From Planctomycetota bacterium (lineage in GTDB: Bacteria; Planctomycetota; Phycisphaerae; Phycisphaerales; Phycisphaeraceae), in NCBI GenBank assembly GCA_021413865.1, contig JAIOPN010000014.1:1-64000 (forward strand): 64,000 bases of DNA, written 5' to 3'. This document shows, in pieces, positions 42,870 through 51,881 of the stretch. The notes beneath the pieces were generated by a model that did not search any database, was not told the origin of the DNA, and saw nothing but the letters and a program-made list of their open reading frames with translations. The first letter of the stretch is position 1. Each line of letters begins with the position of its first letter. The position numbers and the translations under genes are program-made.

Positions 42870-45800
42870 ATGTCTATTCTCTCGACCCTCTCAATCCACC
42901 CATCGCCCCCGGCGGTGAGCCTTTTCTTCTGCATCGACGAGGCGCAGGTCCTCGTGGCGATGGCGCTGATGGGCGTCACCTGCGGGCTGATCGCGCGCTG
43001 GGGGCCCCAGCGGCAGACGCTCATCCGCTGGGTCGTCCCGGCATTCCTGATGACGACGCTCGTCGCGGCGATGCTGATCGTCAGCGCGCTCGACCCCCTG
43101 TCACGCCGCCTCATCGGCCAGCAGCCCGCCTCGGCGCTGCACATCACGGTGCCCGCCTTCCTGCACCTGGCGGCCATGCTCATGGTCTTCGTTCCGCTGC
43201 TGGCGCTCTGCTGCACGATGGCCGACGGGTTCAAGCTCTACGGCAAGCGCGACACGCTCGCCACGCAGTTGCCACGCATGCTCCTGCCGGTGGCGGGGTG
43301 CGTCCTGCTCGGCTGGCTGGGGATGACGCTGGGCGACCTGAAGGGCCCCGTGAGGGCGTCGGTCGATCGCGCCTCGGGCGTGCTCATCTCCTGGCCGTGG
43401 ATCGCGCTGATGCTGTTGACCGCGCTGCACACGGCCTGGCTGATGCGCGCGATGGCGAACCGGGGGCTGTCGCGCGTGGCGAGCCTGCTCATCCTCATCA
43501 TGCCGACGATCGTGGTCGTGCTTCTGGGTTACGCGCTCTTTGTCCGCGCCGCGGGGGACGGCGAGCAGCGCGGCCAGCCCGCGGCGCACGAGCTGCTCGG
43601 GGCGACCCCGGGGGAGATCATGCCCCAGGGTGTGGTGCTGCTGCGTTGGACGCTCTCGTACATCGCCGCCGTCACCGCGATGGCGGTGGGCGGCGTGGTC
43701 GGCCTGCGCACGGCCCCCAGGCCATCGTCCACCCGCATCTCCCGCATCGTCATCGAGCAGTCGGAGTGGAACGCCCCCACGCCGGCCACGCCCCCCGCGG
43801 CGCAAGCCGACCCGGCGCAGGGGGAGGGAACACCGGCCGGCCAGGACGCCGTGCAGGCCGCGCTCCTGTCTTCGCCGCGCCACCGCCGTGCCACGCCGAC
43901 GGTCGATCCGACGCGCGTCCCGCTCTACATGCGGCCGGGGTTCCACGTCGTCCTCTGGCACGCCCTGGCGGCGTGGATACTGCTCTACCCCTTCAATTTC
44001 CGTGACACGGCGCACGGCGCCTTCCTCGCCGATCCGATGCACGGCGTGCCGAACTTCGCCGGCAACATCCTGCTCTTCCTGCCCTGCGGCGTCGTGGCGG
44101 GGTGGTGGATGCGGGAACGCCGACGCAGCGTCAGCGTCGTGATGCTCTTCGCCCTGGCCCTGGGCGCGGCGGTGAGCCTCTTGGGCGAGGGACTCCAGCT
44201 CTGGCTTCCCGAGCGGCTTAGCTCGTCATTCGACCTGGTCGCCAACGCGGCGGGCTCCGCCATCGGCGCGGCCTTAGCGTGGCGCGGGTGCGAGCGGTGG
44301 GAGCGCAAACGCAGGCGGCTGGTGGCGTGGCTGGACGTGCGCACCGCCTCACGCCACGCGGGCTGGGCCATCATCGCCGTCACGGCGCTCTGGCTGGCGC
44401 CCTTCGACTTCTCCCCCGAGTTGTCCGACCTGCGCCGGGGCTGGGAGCGCGCCCTCAACGCCGGCGCCCCGCTGCATGAGACGATCCATTGGATGCAGAA
44501 CGGCGGGGCCTTCCAGGGTGTTGAGCACGAGTGGGTCTGGCAGGTGTTGCCGTCGGTGGCGATCTTCACGCTCCTGGCGGTCATGCTCGGCCGCGCGATC
44601 CGCGGCAGCTTCGAGCGCCGCGGCGACTGGACGTCCCCGGTCTTCTTCATCCTGATGCTCGGCGGGACGATGGCGGCGGTGCTGGAACTGCTCCAGTGGC
44701 TCGTGCTCAGCCGGACGATGGACGCGACGGGCCTTGTGTCGAGCCTGACGGGTGTGGTGCTCGGCGCCTTGATCGATCTGCTGATGGGGCCGGTCTATCC
44801 GCACGGCTGGTCGCCCTCGCAGGGATATCCGGGGGCGCCGGCAGAACCCACGGAACACCCCCCCGCACCCTCTCGCGCTGACCTTTCCCACACGTCAGAG
44901 CCGCAACCGGCAGAAATACCCGAACGGCCCGCGCAAGAAGAGCCCCCACGCCGCGAGCTGCACGGCGAACCTGCACCCGTAAAAAAAAAAGAACCCCCTC
45001 TGACCGGATCGGGTGACACAACCCAAACGGCGGGTGGCGAGGCCCCCGCGCCCGCGTGGTCGTGGGTGCCGACGCGCTGGGGGGTGGCGGGCTGCGTGCT
45101 GCTGGCGGTGCTCGGGAGCGTGGCCGTGCGGCTGCCGGGCGTGCCGTACAACTGGCCCAAGCTGGTGCGCGGCCCGATGGGCGGCGCGTTCGCCATGCTG
45201 GGGATCACGCTGTCGCTGCTCGTGCTCGGCGGTGCTCCGGCGGCGGCGGCGCGGTGGATGCGATGGAGCGGAGCCGGCGCACGCTGGTGGGGCGCTTGGA
45301 TCACCGGCACGGCGGCGGGCGCGGCGATCATCCTCATCGCCACCACGCCGGACGTGATGGTCGCCAAGATCACCGGCGCGCCGGTCTGGGGGTTGGCGTA
45401 CTACCTCGAATCATTCCTGCGACTGACGGGCCTGCTTCTGGGCCCGGTGGCGGCGCTGACGGCGGCCACCACGCTCTGGGACCGCGCCGTCACCGGCGGG
45501 GATGAAGACGGCCGCCGCCCTTTTGGCCTGGCGCTCTGGACGATCGCCGCGGCACTGGCCTGCCGGACCGTCGTGGTGACGTGGGCCTGCACCGACAACA
45601 TCACCGAACTGCTCGCCGGCGGCGGCGACCCGGCGAACGGGCTGACGGTCGCATGGCCGGGGGAAATGTGGCTCGCGCTCACGATCGCGCTGCTGACGGC
45701 CAACGCGACGCTCGTGGCCGTGCTGGCGGCGCGGCGGCGCATCGGCCCGGTGATCGCCGTTGCCGTAGCGACCCTGCCCGCAGCCGTCGTCGGGTTCCTG

Positions 45801-47336
45801 ATGTTCAACCTCGGCACGGTGCACTCCTTCCACAAATACGACGTGACGTTCTCGGCCGCGCAGTTTCTCCTGGGGGCAAACCGATCCGCCCGGCTGAGCG
45901 ACGCGTCACTGCTCGCGCGGTGGTGCGTGCTGTACTACGGCGTGGTCACGGTGCTGGCCTTCGCCGGCACGCTGGGGTATCGCTCGATCCGCGGCGACAC
46001 AAGGCGCGAGGGCGCGGCGGAAACAACCACGGGCACAGCGGGGTTGGTCGTGTTGGCGGTGGTGTTCAGCGGCCTGCTCATCTACGGCTCGCTCGTGCCG
46101 CTGGCGCTGCGGCCCATGCCGCTCGCCTCGGCGGTCGAAAAATTCAACACCATCATGCAATTCAGCCGGATCGGGGCGAGCGACCGTTACGACTGGGTGA
46201 CCAACGCGCTCCTCTTCGGCGCGGCGGCGTTTCTCTGGATGGCGGCGCTGGCCGGTGAGCGGTGGAGCGCGGCCGGGCTGCTGCTGGCCGGCGCGGCGGC
46301 GTGGACCGGCGTGGTCGTCATGGGCACGCTGCTGGAGTTCATGCAGCTCTTCACCGCCGACCGCATCACCAGCCCCGGTGACGTGGCGGCGCAGGCGGTC
46401 GGCGCGGCGGCTGCGATCGGGCTTTTCGCCCTGTTCGGCCGGTCGTGGACCGCCCCGCTGCGGCGGCTCATCGCACACCAGGCGCGCGACCCGTTGAGCG
46501 ACGTGCTCCTGCTCTATCTGGCCGGTTACGTGCTCTACGCCGTCATGCCGCTCGACCTGGCCGTGAGCGCGACGGAGCTGCGCTCCAAATGGGACGGCGG
46601 GCTGATCGTGCTGCGCCCGTTTGGTTTTCAGTGGAAATCTGCGGGCGAGGCGGCGTGGGTGCTGGGCGGCGACGTGCTGCTGGCCATCCCGGTCGGCGCG
46701 CTGCTGGGGCGCTGGTTCCGCGTCGCGACGGGACGCCCGCTGCTGATCGGTCTGGCGATCCTGGCCGGGATCGAGCTGTCGCATCTGCCGCCGATGTCGC
46801 GCGTGGTGGACGTGACGCACATCCTCATGGGCATGATCGGCGTGGCGCTGGGCGTGGCAGCGGCGAGGAAACGCAAAGAATGGTGGCTCGGCCGGCCGAC
46901 GGGCTGGTACCGCGCGGCGGCGGCGGTGTACGCCCTGGCGCTATGGGTCGGCTACACAGCACCGTGGAACTTCAGCGCGTCGGCCTACTCGGCGGGCAAC
47001 ATCCGCGACCACCTGCTGGTCATCCCCTTCACTGGGCTACACGCCGGCTCCTCGTGGGTGGCACTGGACCAGATTCTCCGCAAGACACTGCTCGGGCTGC
47101 CGCTGGGTCTTTTGATCGCGCAGGCCGACCACAACGCCGGCCGGCGCCGCCGCCTCCAGCCGATCGGCCTCGCGGCCTGCGCCTGCTGGATGTTGCTCAT
47201 CGAATCCGCCCAGCTCGGCATCGCCGACCGCGTCGCTGATTCCACCGACGCCTTCCTGGGCACGCTCGGCGTGGCTGGCGGGATGCTCGTGGCGCGGCTG
47301 GTCAACGACACCGACGCGGCCCGCGACGCCGCGTGA
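42870..47336 (+). CDS. Giant multi-pass membrane protein with about five VanZ-like units
   Basis: A 1488-residue membrane protein. VanZ-like units appear at about residues 370-480 (LYPFNFRD ... NFAGNILLFLPCGVV ... EGLQLWLPERLSSSFDLVANAAGSAIG), 505-640, 1065-1190 (LVPLALRP ... TNALLFGAAAF ... EFMQLFTADRITSPGDVAAQAVGA), 1210-1330 and 1360-1484 (PWNFSASAYSAGNIRDHLL ... ESAQLGIADRVADSTDAFLGTLG). The N-terminal 330 residues and residues 720-1060 hold further helices. A Pro/Glu-rich linker at about 655-720 contains Lys codons on an A10 run (44987-44996). VanZ is linked to teicoplanin resistance, mechanism unknown; five units in one chain is unusual. Confidence 0.85.
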   Translation: MSILSTLSIHPSPPAVSLFFCIDEAQVLVAMALMGVTCGLIARWGPQRQTLIRWVVPAFLMTTLVAAMLIVSALDPLSRRLIGQQPASALHITVPAFLHLAAMLMVFVPLLALCCTMADGFKLYGKRDTLATQLPRMLLPVAGCVLLGWLGMTLGDLKGPVRASVDRASGVLISWPWIALMLLTALHTAWLMRAMANRGLSRVASLLILIMPTIVVVLLGYALFVRAAGDGEQRGQPAAHELLGATPGEIMPQGVVLLRWTLSYIAAVTAMAVGGVVGLRTAPRPSSTRISRIVIEQSEWNAPTPATPPAAQADPAQGEGTPAGQDAVQAALLSSPRHRRATPTVDPTRVPLYMRPGFHVVLWHALAAWILLYPFNFRDTAHGAFLADPMHGVPNFAGNILLFLPCGVVAGWWMRERRRSVSVVMLFALALGAAVSLLGEGLQLWLPERLSSSFDLVANAAGSAIGAALAWRGCERWERKRRRLVAWLDVRTASRHAGWAIIAVTALWLAPFDFSPELSDLRRGWERALNAGAPLHETIHWMQNGGAFQGVEHEWVWQVLPSVAIFTLLAVMLGRAIRGSFERRGDWTSPVFFILMLGGTMAAVLELLQWLVLSRTMDATGLVSSLTGVVLGALIDLLMGPVYPHGWSPSQGYPGAPAEPTEHPPAPSRADLSHTSEPQPAEIPERPAQEEPPRRELHGEPAPVKKKEPPLTGSGDTTQTAGGEAPAPAWSWVPTRWGVAGCVLLAVLGSVAVRLPGVPYNWPKLVRGPMGGAFAMLGITLSLLVLGGAPAAAARWMRWSGAGARWWGAWITGTAAGAAIILIATTPDVMVAKITGAPVWGLAYYLESFLRLTGLLLGPVAALTAATTLWDRAVTGGDEDGRRPFGLALWTIAAALACRTVVVTWACTDNITELLAGGGDPANGLTVAWPGEMWLALTIALLTANATLVAVLAARRRIGPVIAVAVATLPAAVVGFLMFNLGTVHSFHKYDVTFSAAQFLLGANRSARLSDASLLARWCVLYYGVVTVLAFAGTLGYRSIRGDTRREGAAETTTGTAGLVVLAVVFSGLLIYGSLVPLALRPMPLASAVEKFNTIMQFSRIGASDRYDWVTNALLFGAAAFLWMAALAGERWSAAGLLLAGAAAWTGVVVMGTLLEFMQLFTADRITSPGDVAAQAVGAAAAIGLFALFGRSWTAPLRRLIAHQARDPLSDVLLLYLAGYVLYAVMPLDLAVSATELRSKWDGGLIVLRPFGFQWKSAGEAAWVLGGDVLLAIPVGALLGRWFRVATGRPLLIGLAILAGIELSHLPPMSRVVDVTHILMGMIGVALGVAAARKRKEWWLGRPTGWYRAAAAVYALALWVGYTAPWNFSASAYSAGNIRDHLLVIPFTGLHAGSSWVALDQILRKTLLGLPLGLLIAQADHNAGRRRRLQPIGLAACACWMLLIESAQLGIADRVADSTDAFLGTLGVAGGMLVARLVNDTDAARDAA

Positions 47337-47360
47337 GCGGGCCCTCCTTACAATGCCCGC

Positions 47361-48188
47361 ATGACCGCACCCCGCAAGCCCGCCGACAGGCACCCGAAAA
47401 AGCCCCACGCCGCCACCACCGACTGGTCCGCCGTCGCGGCGTGGTACGACAACCTCGTGGGCGAGGAGGGCAGCGAGTACCAGCGCGAGGTCGTGCTGCC
47501 GGGCGTGCTGCGGCTGCTGGCCTGCCGTGCGGGGGAGCGCGTGCTGGACGTCGCCTGCGGGCAGGGCGTGCTCTGCCGGCTGCTGCACGCGGCGGGGGTG
47601 AAGGTCACAGGCGTGGACGCGGCCGAGCCGTTGATCAAGCTGGCCCGCGAGCGCAGCGACAAGGCGGTGCGATATTCCGTCGGCGATGCGCGATCGCTCG
47701 GTGCCCTGCCCGCCCTGACGCCCGGTTTCGATGCCGCCGCCTGCGTGCTGGCGATCCAGAACATCGACCCGATGAAGCCGGTCTTCGAGGGCGTGGCGAA
47801 ACTCCTACGGCCCGGAGGGCGGTTCGTGATGGCGATGATGCACCCCTGCTTCCGCGGGCCCAAGCAGACGCACTGGGGCTGGGACGAGAGCAAGGGTGTG
47901 CAGTACCGCCGCGTGGACCGCTACCTGCTGCCGCGCCGCGAGCCGATCGTCACCCACCCGGGCAAGGACCCGACGGGCTACACCTGGACGTTCCACCGCC
48001 CGGTGCAGTCGTACGCGGCCGCGCTGGGTGAGTCGGGCCTGCTCATCGACCGCATCGAGGAGTGGACGAGCCACAAGGTAAGCACAAGCGGCCCGCGCGC
48101 CGGGGCGGAGAACCGGACGCGGAAAGAGATACCGATGTTCATGGCGATACGGGCGGTGAAGGCGAGTTTGGACGAGCCGCGACCGTAA
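47361..48188 (+). CDS. Class I SAM-dependent methyltransferase
   Basis: A 275-residue methyltransferase with the UbiE/COQ5-type fold: motif I ERVLDVACGQGVLCRLL (about 58-74), VTGVDAAEPLIKLAR, RYSVGDARSL, and RPGGRFVMAMMHPCF. The substrate is unknown. The last six codons, encoding DEPRP and the TAA stop, lie within a REP arm, so the natural C-terminus was replaced by repeat insertion. TACAAT lies six nt before ATG 47361; no ribosome-binding site. Confidence 0.88.
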   Translation: MTAPRKPADRHPKKPHAATTDWSAVAAWYDNLVGEEGSEYQREVVLPGVLRLLACRAGERVLDVACGQGVLCRLLHAAGVKVTGVDAAEPLIKLARERSDKAVRYSVGDARSLGALPALTPGFDAAACVLAIQNIDPMKPVFEGVAKLLRPGGRFVMAMMHPCFRGPKQTHWGWDESKGVQYRRVDRYLLPRREPIVTHPGKDPTGYTWTFHRPVQSYAAALGESGLLIDRIEEWTSHKVSTSGPRAGAENRTRKEIPMFMAIRAVKASLDEPRP

Positions 48189-48255
48189 GGGAGCGGTTCT
48201 GTGACGACCGTAGTTGCCGGAAAGGCCGCTCCCTTACGGTCGCGGCTCGTCCAGA
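48167..48255. repeat. REPIN-like element, family B (RAYT-linked)
   Basis: Arms 48167-48200 and 48222-48255 (core GACGAGCCGCGACCGTAAGG). The T-to-A variant CCGTAAGG is shared with the left end of the valS insertion. The left arm overlaps the 3' end of the methyltransferase gene and supplies its stop codon. Confidence 0.9.
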
Positions 48256-48280
48256 GCTGGTCGCAGATTGCTGGAGAACC

Positions 48281-48796
48281 TCACGCCCGCAGGCGTTCGG
48301 CCATGCGTTCGAAATAGCGTAGCGCGTTGAGTTCACGCCGGATGTCGCGCAGCGCGGCGGCGCGGGTTTCACCGCCCTGCCCCCCCGCTTTGATGAACAG
48401 TTCCCCTACCGCTTTGAGCCTTGCGCCGCGCTCTGCCTCCACCCAGCGCGTCAGCTCATCGACCGCCGCGTGGTCCCCCTCCGCCAGCACCTCGTCCATG
48501 CGCTCGCGGACCTCCATCACCTCAAGCAGGAAGCCCTCCGGGAGCTCCTTGTCGTCACCGATGGCGGGGCCGCCCATCACGGCCAGCAGGGCGTTGGCAC
48601 GCGACTCGGGGTCGCGCAGGGCGCGGTAGGCCTCGTTCACAACCGCCGACCGCTCGGCGGCGTCCGCCTGGTCCAGTGCGTCGGTGTAGCGATCCGGGTG
48701 GTGATCGGAGGAGAGGCGGATGAACCGCTTGTGCAGATCGGCCTCGTCGAGGTCGAACCGCGCAGGGAGGCCGAGGGTTTCAAAGGGATTGCCCAC
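48281..48796 (-). CDS. hscB: Fe-S cluster co-chaperone HscB-like J-domain protein
   Basis: A 171-residue protein. A J domain at residues 1-75 with HPD at H33-P34-D35 (LSSDHHPDRY) is followed by the HscB C-terminal helical domain (PEGFLLEVMEVRERMDEVLAEGDHAAVDEL...LNALRYFERM). HscB delivers the IscU scaffold to HscA during iron-sulfur cluster transfer. No isc genes are adjacent. A short protein of standard length. Confidence 0.9.
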   Translation of the reverse strand: MGNPFETLGLPARFDLDEADLHKRFIRLSSDHHPDRYTDALDQADAAERSAVVNEAYRALRDPESRANALLAVMGGPAIGDDKELPEGFLLEVMEVRERMDEVLAEGDHAAVDELTRWVEAERGARLKAVGELFIKAGGQGGETRAAALRDIRRELNALRYFERMAERLRA

Positions 48797-48859
48797 CGGG
48801 ACATGGTATCGTGGCGTGGCGCCACGAGGCCGGACACATCACGCCACTGGATTCACCCC

Positions 48860-49756
48860 ATGAACACGCTCACCGTCATCGCCGACGACCAGAACCTCTG
48901 CGGCGAGGGCCCGCTCTGGGACCCCGCCGGCCAACGGCTGATCTGGAACGACATGACCCGCACGCTGCTCTACGACTACACCCCGGCGACGCGCGAGAAG
49001 CGTGTCATCGGGCGCGACCTCATGATCGCCGCCGCCGCGCTGAACAAGGGCGGCACGCTCGTCGTTGCCGGGGCTACGGGGCTTTATGTGTGGAAGGGCG
49101 ACAAGGAGCACTCGCTCATCGCCGACAAGCACGGGGGAGAGACGCTCTACTTCAACGACATCCTCGCCGACCCGCGCGGGCGTGTTTACGCGGGCACCGT
49201 CTATTGGGGCGCCAAGGGGATGGAGAAAACCGGCAAGCTCTACCTCTTCGAGCCCGACGGCTCGGCGCGCGTGCTCGACGAGGGTATCGAACTGGCGAAC
49301 GGCCTGGGGCTGTCGCCGGACAACCGCACGCTCTACTTCACCGACTCCGCCGCGCGGCGCGTCTACGCCTACCGCGTTGACCAAAAAACCGGCACGCTCT
49401 CCGACAAACGGGTCTTCGTGCAGGTCCCGCGCGGCGAGGGGCTGCCCGACGGCCTGACCGTAGATGCACAGGGGTATGTATGGTCCGCGCAGTGGTGGGG
49501 CTCGCAGGTTGTGCGCTACAGCCCGGAAGGGAAAGTCGATCGCCGCATCGAGATGCCGGTGCGGCAGGTATCGAGCGTGGCCTTCGGCGGGAAGGAGTAC
49601 GCGGACCTCTATATCACCAGCGCGGCGGAGAATTTCGAGAGCGAGTTGGCCCCGCCGGGGTATGACTACAAGGCGACCAATATCGGCGGCGCGCTCTACC
49701 ACACGGTGCCGGGGGTGAAGGGGAAAGCGGAGTTTGTCGCGGGGTTTGGGAAGTAA
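48860..49756 (+). CDS. SMP-30/gluconolactonase family protein
   Basis: A 298-residue six-bladed beta-propeller lactonase. Metal-site motifs: E16 in GEGPLWDP, the mid-protein Asn of ELANGLGLSPDNRTLYFTDS, and Asp in LPDGLTVDAQGYVWSAQWWG. Members hydrolyse sugar lactones such as gluconolactone. No signal peptide. ATG 48860 starts the family consensus; the longer frame from 48470 overlaps hscB. A strong terminator follows. Confidence 0.92.
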   Translation: MNTLTVIADDQNLCGEGPLWDPAGQRLIWNDMTRTLLYDYTPATREKRVIGRDLMIAAAALNKGGTLVVAGATGLYVWKGDKEHSLIADKHGGETLYFNDILADPRGRVYAGTVYWGAKGMEKTGKLYLFEPDGSARVLDEGIELANGLGLSPDNRTLYFTDSAARRVYAYRVDQKTGTLSDKRVFVQVPRGEGLPDGLTVDAQGYVWSAQWWGSQVVRYSPEGKVDRRIEMPVRQVSSVAFGGKEYADLYITSAAENFESELAPPGYDYKATNIGGALYHTVPGVKGKAEFVAGFGK

Positions 49757-49770
49757 GAAGAGGGAACGAT

Positions 49771-49818
49771 AAGCCGCGAGCGGCCGGCCGCTCGCGGCTT
49801 TGCGATCTTCCTTTTTTT
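49771..49818. terminator. Terminator between the SMP-30 gene and recN (repeat family G palindrome)
   Basis: A perfect 15-bp inverted repeat, 49771-49785 with 49786-49800 (AAGCCGCGAGCGGCC and its complement), then GCGATCTTCC and seven T's. The arms are family G units joined head to head. Confidence 0.75.
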
Positions 49819-49820
49819 GA

Positions 49821-51632
49821 TCACCCCACCGACGCGAGCATTTCCCCGACCTGCTTCCGCGTCGTGGCCGTCACCGACTTGCCCGCGAGCATCTCGGCCA
49901 GCTCCTCGATCCGCGCGTCCCCCTCCAGGAGCGTCACCGTGGTGCGCGTCTGCTTCTCCTTGCCTTTGCCCTCGACGCTCTTGGCGATGCGCAGGTGGCG
50001 ATCGGCGTAGGCGGCGATCTGCGGCAGGTGGGTGATGCAGATGACCTGCTGGCCCGGCGCGGGGGACGCGGCGGTTTTCGTGGATGCACCCCCGTTGGAT
50101 CGCTTGCCCTTCGTGCCGGTTTTTTCGCCCTGCGCCGGCGTGGAGGCGAGGCGTCGCAGCTTGTCGCCGATGACGGTGCCCATCCGGCCGCCGATGTTGG
50201 CGTCGATCTCGTCGAAGACCAGCACGCTGATGCGGTCGCTCTGGGCGAGGATGGATTTGAGGGCGAGCATGATGCGGGACATCTCACCGCCCGAGGCGAT
50301 CTTGCGGAGCGGCCGCGCGGGCTGGCCGGGGTTGGTGCGCACCAGCATCTCGACAGTCTCCAGCCCGGACGCCGACGCGCCGGCCCCCTCCTCCGTGACC
50401 ACCACGGGGACGAACTCGACCTCAAAGCCCGCTTCCGTCATGCCCAGCTCGCGCATCTGCGCCTCAACCAGCGGCCGGAGCTTCGCCGCCGCGGCACGCC
50501 TCGCCTTCGATAATTCCGCGCCGGCCTTTTCCATCTCGGCCCGCGCCGCGGCGATGTCTATCTCAATACGGTCGGAGCTCTCGTCCTCCCCCCGCAACTC
50601 CGCGATCTGCCCGCCCAGCTCGGCGCGGAAGGCGAGCAGCTTGGCGGTCAGGTCGTCGCCGACGGGCAGGTGCGAGGCGTACTTGGAGGCGAGGCGGTTG
50701 AGCGTGTTGAGCCGATCGTTGATCTCGACGAGTTCGGCGGGGTCAAGGTCCACCTTCTCGACGTAACGCCCCAGCTCAAACGCGGCGTCCTGCAACACGG
50801 CGGTGCCGTTTTTCACCTGGTCGCAGATCGCCGCCAGCGCGGGGTCGAGCTCAGCCAACCCGCCGAGGATGTGGACGATCATCTGCAGCCGTTCGACGAC
50901 CGAACCGTCGCTGTCGTAGAGCGCGGTCTGCGCCTGGCCCGCGTCGCGTTTCACCTTCTCCAGGTTCGACAGCAGCGCGTTGCGCTGCCGCAGCTCCTCG
51001 AACTCCCCCTCCACCGGGCGGGCCTCGTCGATCTCGTTGGCCTGGAACTCGTAGAGATCGAGCTGCTGGCGGCGGAGCCGGCTGGAGGATTTGAGTTCGT
51101 CGTGCCGGCGGACCAGGTCGCGCAGCCGGCCGTGGGCGTCGGCGAAGCGCCCGCGCACGTCGGTGCAGCGGGCGAAGGCGTCGAGGATGGAGAGCTGGTT
51201 CGCGGGCTTGAGGAGGTACTGGTGGTCGTGTTGGCCGTGGATGTCGACGAGCAATTCGCCGATGGCGCGGACCATGGGCGAGGTGGCGGGCCGGCCGTTG
51301 ACGTTCACGCTGGACCGTCCGGAGGCGAGGTAGCGGCGGGTGATGAGCAGTTGCTCGCCGGGGGCGAAGGCGTCGTCGAGGATGGCGGCGACGGCGGCCG
51401 CGGCGGCGGGGTCGTGCACCTCGAAGAGGCCGGCGATGCGGGCCTCGTCCGCGCCGGGGCGAATCATGTCCGCCGCCCCGCCGCTCCTGAGGCCCAGCAG
51501 GACTTCAAACGCGCCGAGCACGAGGCTCTTGCCCGCGCCGGTTTGGCCGGTGAAGCAGTTGAGGCCCGGCCCGAGCTCGACGGTGACGTCCTCGATGACG
51601 GCCAGGTTGGAGATGTGCAGTTCGCGGAGCAC
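49821..51632 (-). CDS. recN: DNA repair protein RecN
   Basis: A 603-residue SMC-like ATPase for double-strand break repair. Walker A FTGQTGAGKS (28-37), a coiled coil between about 155 and 370, the ABC signature LRKIASGGEMSRIMLALK (about 442-459), Walker B VLVFDEIDANIGG, and the His switch CITHLPQIAAYADRHLRI. An insert of about 30 residues rich in Lys/Thr/Gly (PAQGEKTGTKGKRSNGGASTK) follows Walker B, longer than in E. coli RecN. The start ATG 51632 gives the family MLRELHISNLAVIEDV. Confidence 0.96.
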   Translation of the reverse strand: MLRELHISNLAVIEDVTVELGPGLNCFTGQTGAGKSLVLGAFEVLLGLRSGGAADMIRPGADEARIAGLFEVHDPAAAAAVAAILDDAFAPGEQLLITRRYLASGRSSVNVNGRPATSPMVRAIGELLVDIHGQHDHQYLLKPANQLSILDAFARCTDVRGRFADAHGRLRDLVRRHDELKSSSRLRRQQLDLYEFQANEIDEARPVEGEFEELRQRNALLSNLEKVKRDAGQAQTALYDSDGSVVERLQMIVHILGGLAELDPALAAICDQVKNGTAVLQDAAFELGRYVEKVDLDPAELVEINDRLNTLNRLASKYASHLPVGDDLTAKLLAFRAELGGQIAELRGEDESSDRIEIDIAAARAEMEKAGAELSKARRAAAAKLRPLVEAQMRELGMTEAGFEVEFVPVVVTEEGAGASASGLETVEMLVRTNPGQPARPLRKIASGGEMSRIMLALKSILAQSDRISVLVFDEIDANIGGRMGTVIGDKLRRLASTPAQGEKTGTKGKRSNGGASTKTAASPAPGQQVICITHLPQIAAYADRHLRIAKSVEGKGKEKQTRTTVTLLEGDARIEELAEMLAGKSVTATTRKQVGEMLASVG

Positions 51633-51779
51633 GGGGAATCTCGGGTCGCGGGGCGTGCGCGTAATCTAACACGAACCGCGGAAGCGCAGAGTTGTATGAC
51701 GCGATTAGCGGGTGCCCCGGAGGGGCCCTCCGGGCCTCCCGCTAAACAGCGGAGGAAATGTTGGACCAAAACCCGCGAA

Positions 51780-51863
51780 TGCCCGGGACAGGAGTCGAAC
51801 CTGCAAGGGTGTGAGCCCACCGCCACCTCAAAGCGGCGCGTCTGCCAATTCCGCCACCCGGGC
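51780..51863 (-). tRNA. tRNA-Leu (anticodon GAG)
   Basis: The complement folds as a type II tRNA: acceptor stem GCCCGGG/CCCGGGC, D arm GCGGAATTGGCAGACGC, anticodon stem CCGCT/GGCGG with loop TTGAGGT (anticodon GAG), a long variable arm (GTGGGCTCACAC), and T arm with GGTTCGACTCC. The discriminator is A; CCA is not encoded. GAG reads CUC and CUU leucine codons. Confidence 0.95.
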
Positions 51864-51881
51864 GAAGAATCGAGCCGGGGA

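Noticed and set aside
43101-44042. Minus-strand frame opposite the multi-VanZ gene
   Set aside because: Composition (Arg, His, Gln runs) and lack of motifs identify it as a shadow; the plus frame has membrane helices and VanZ patterns.
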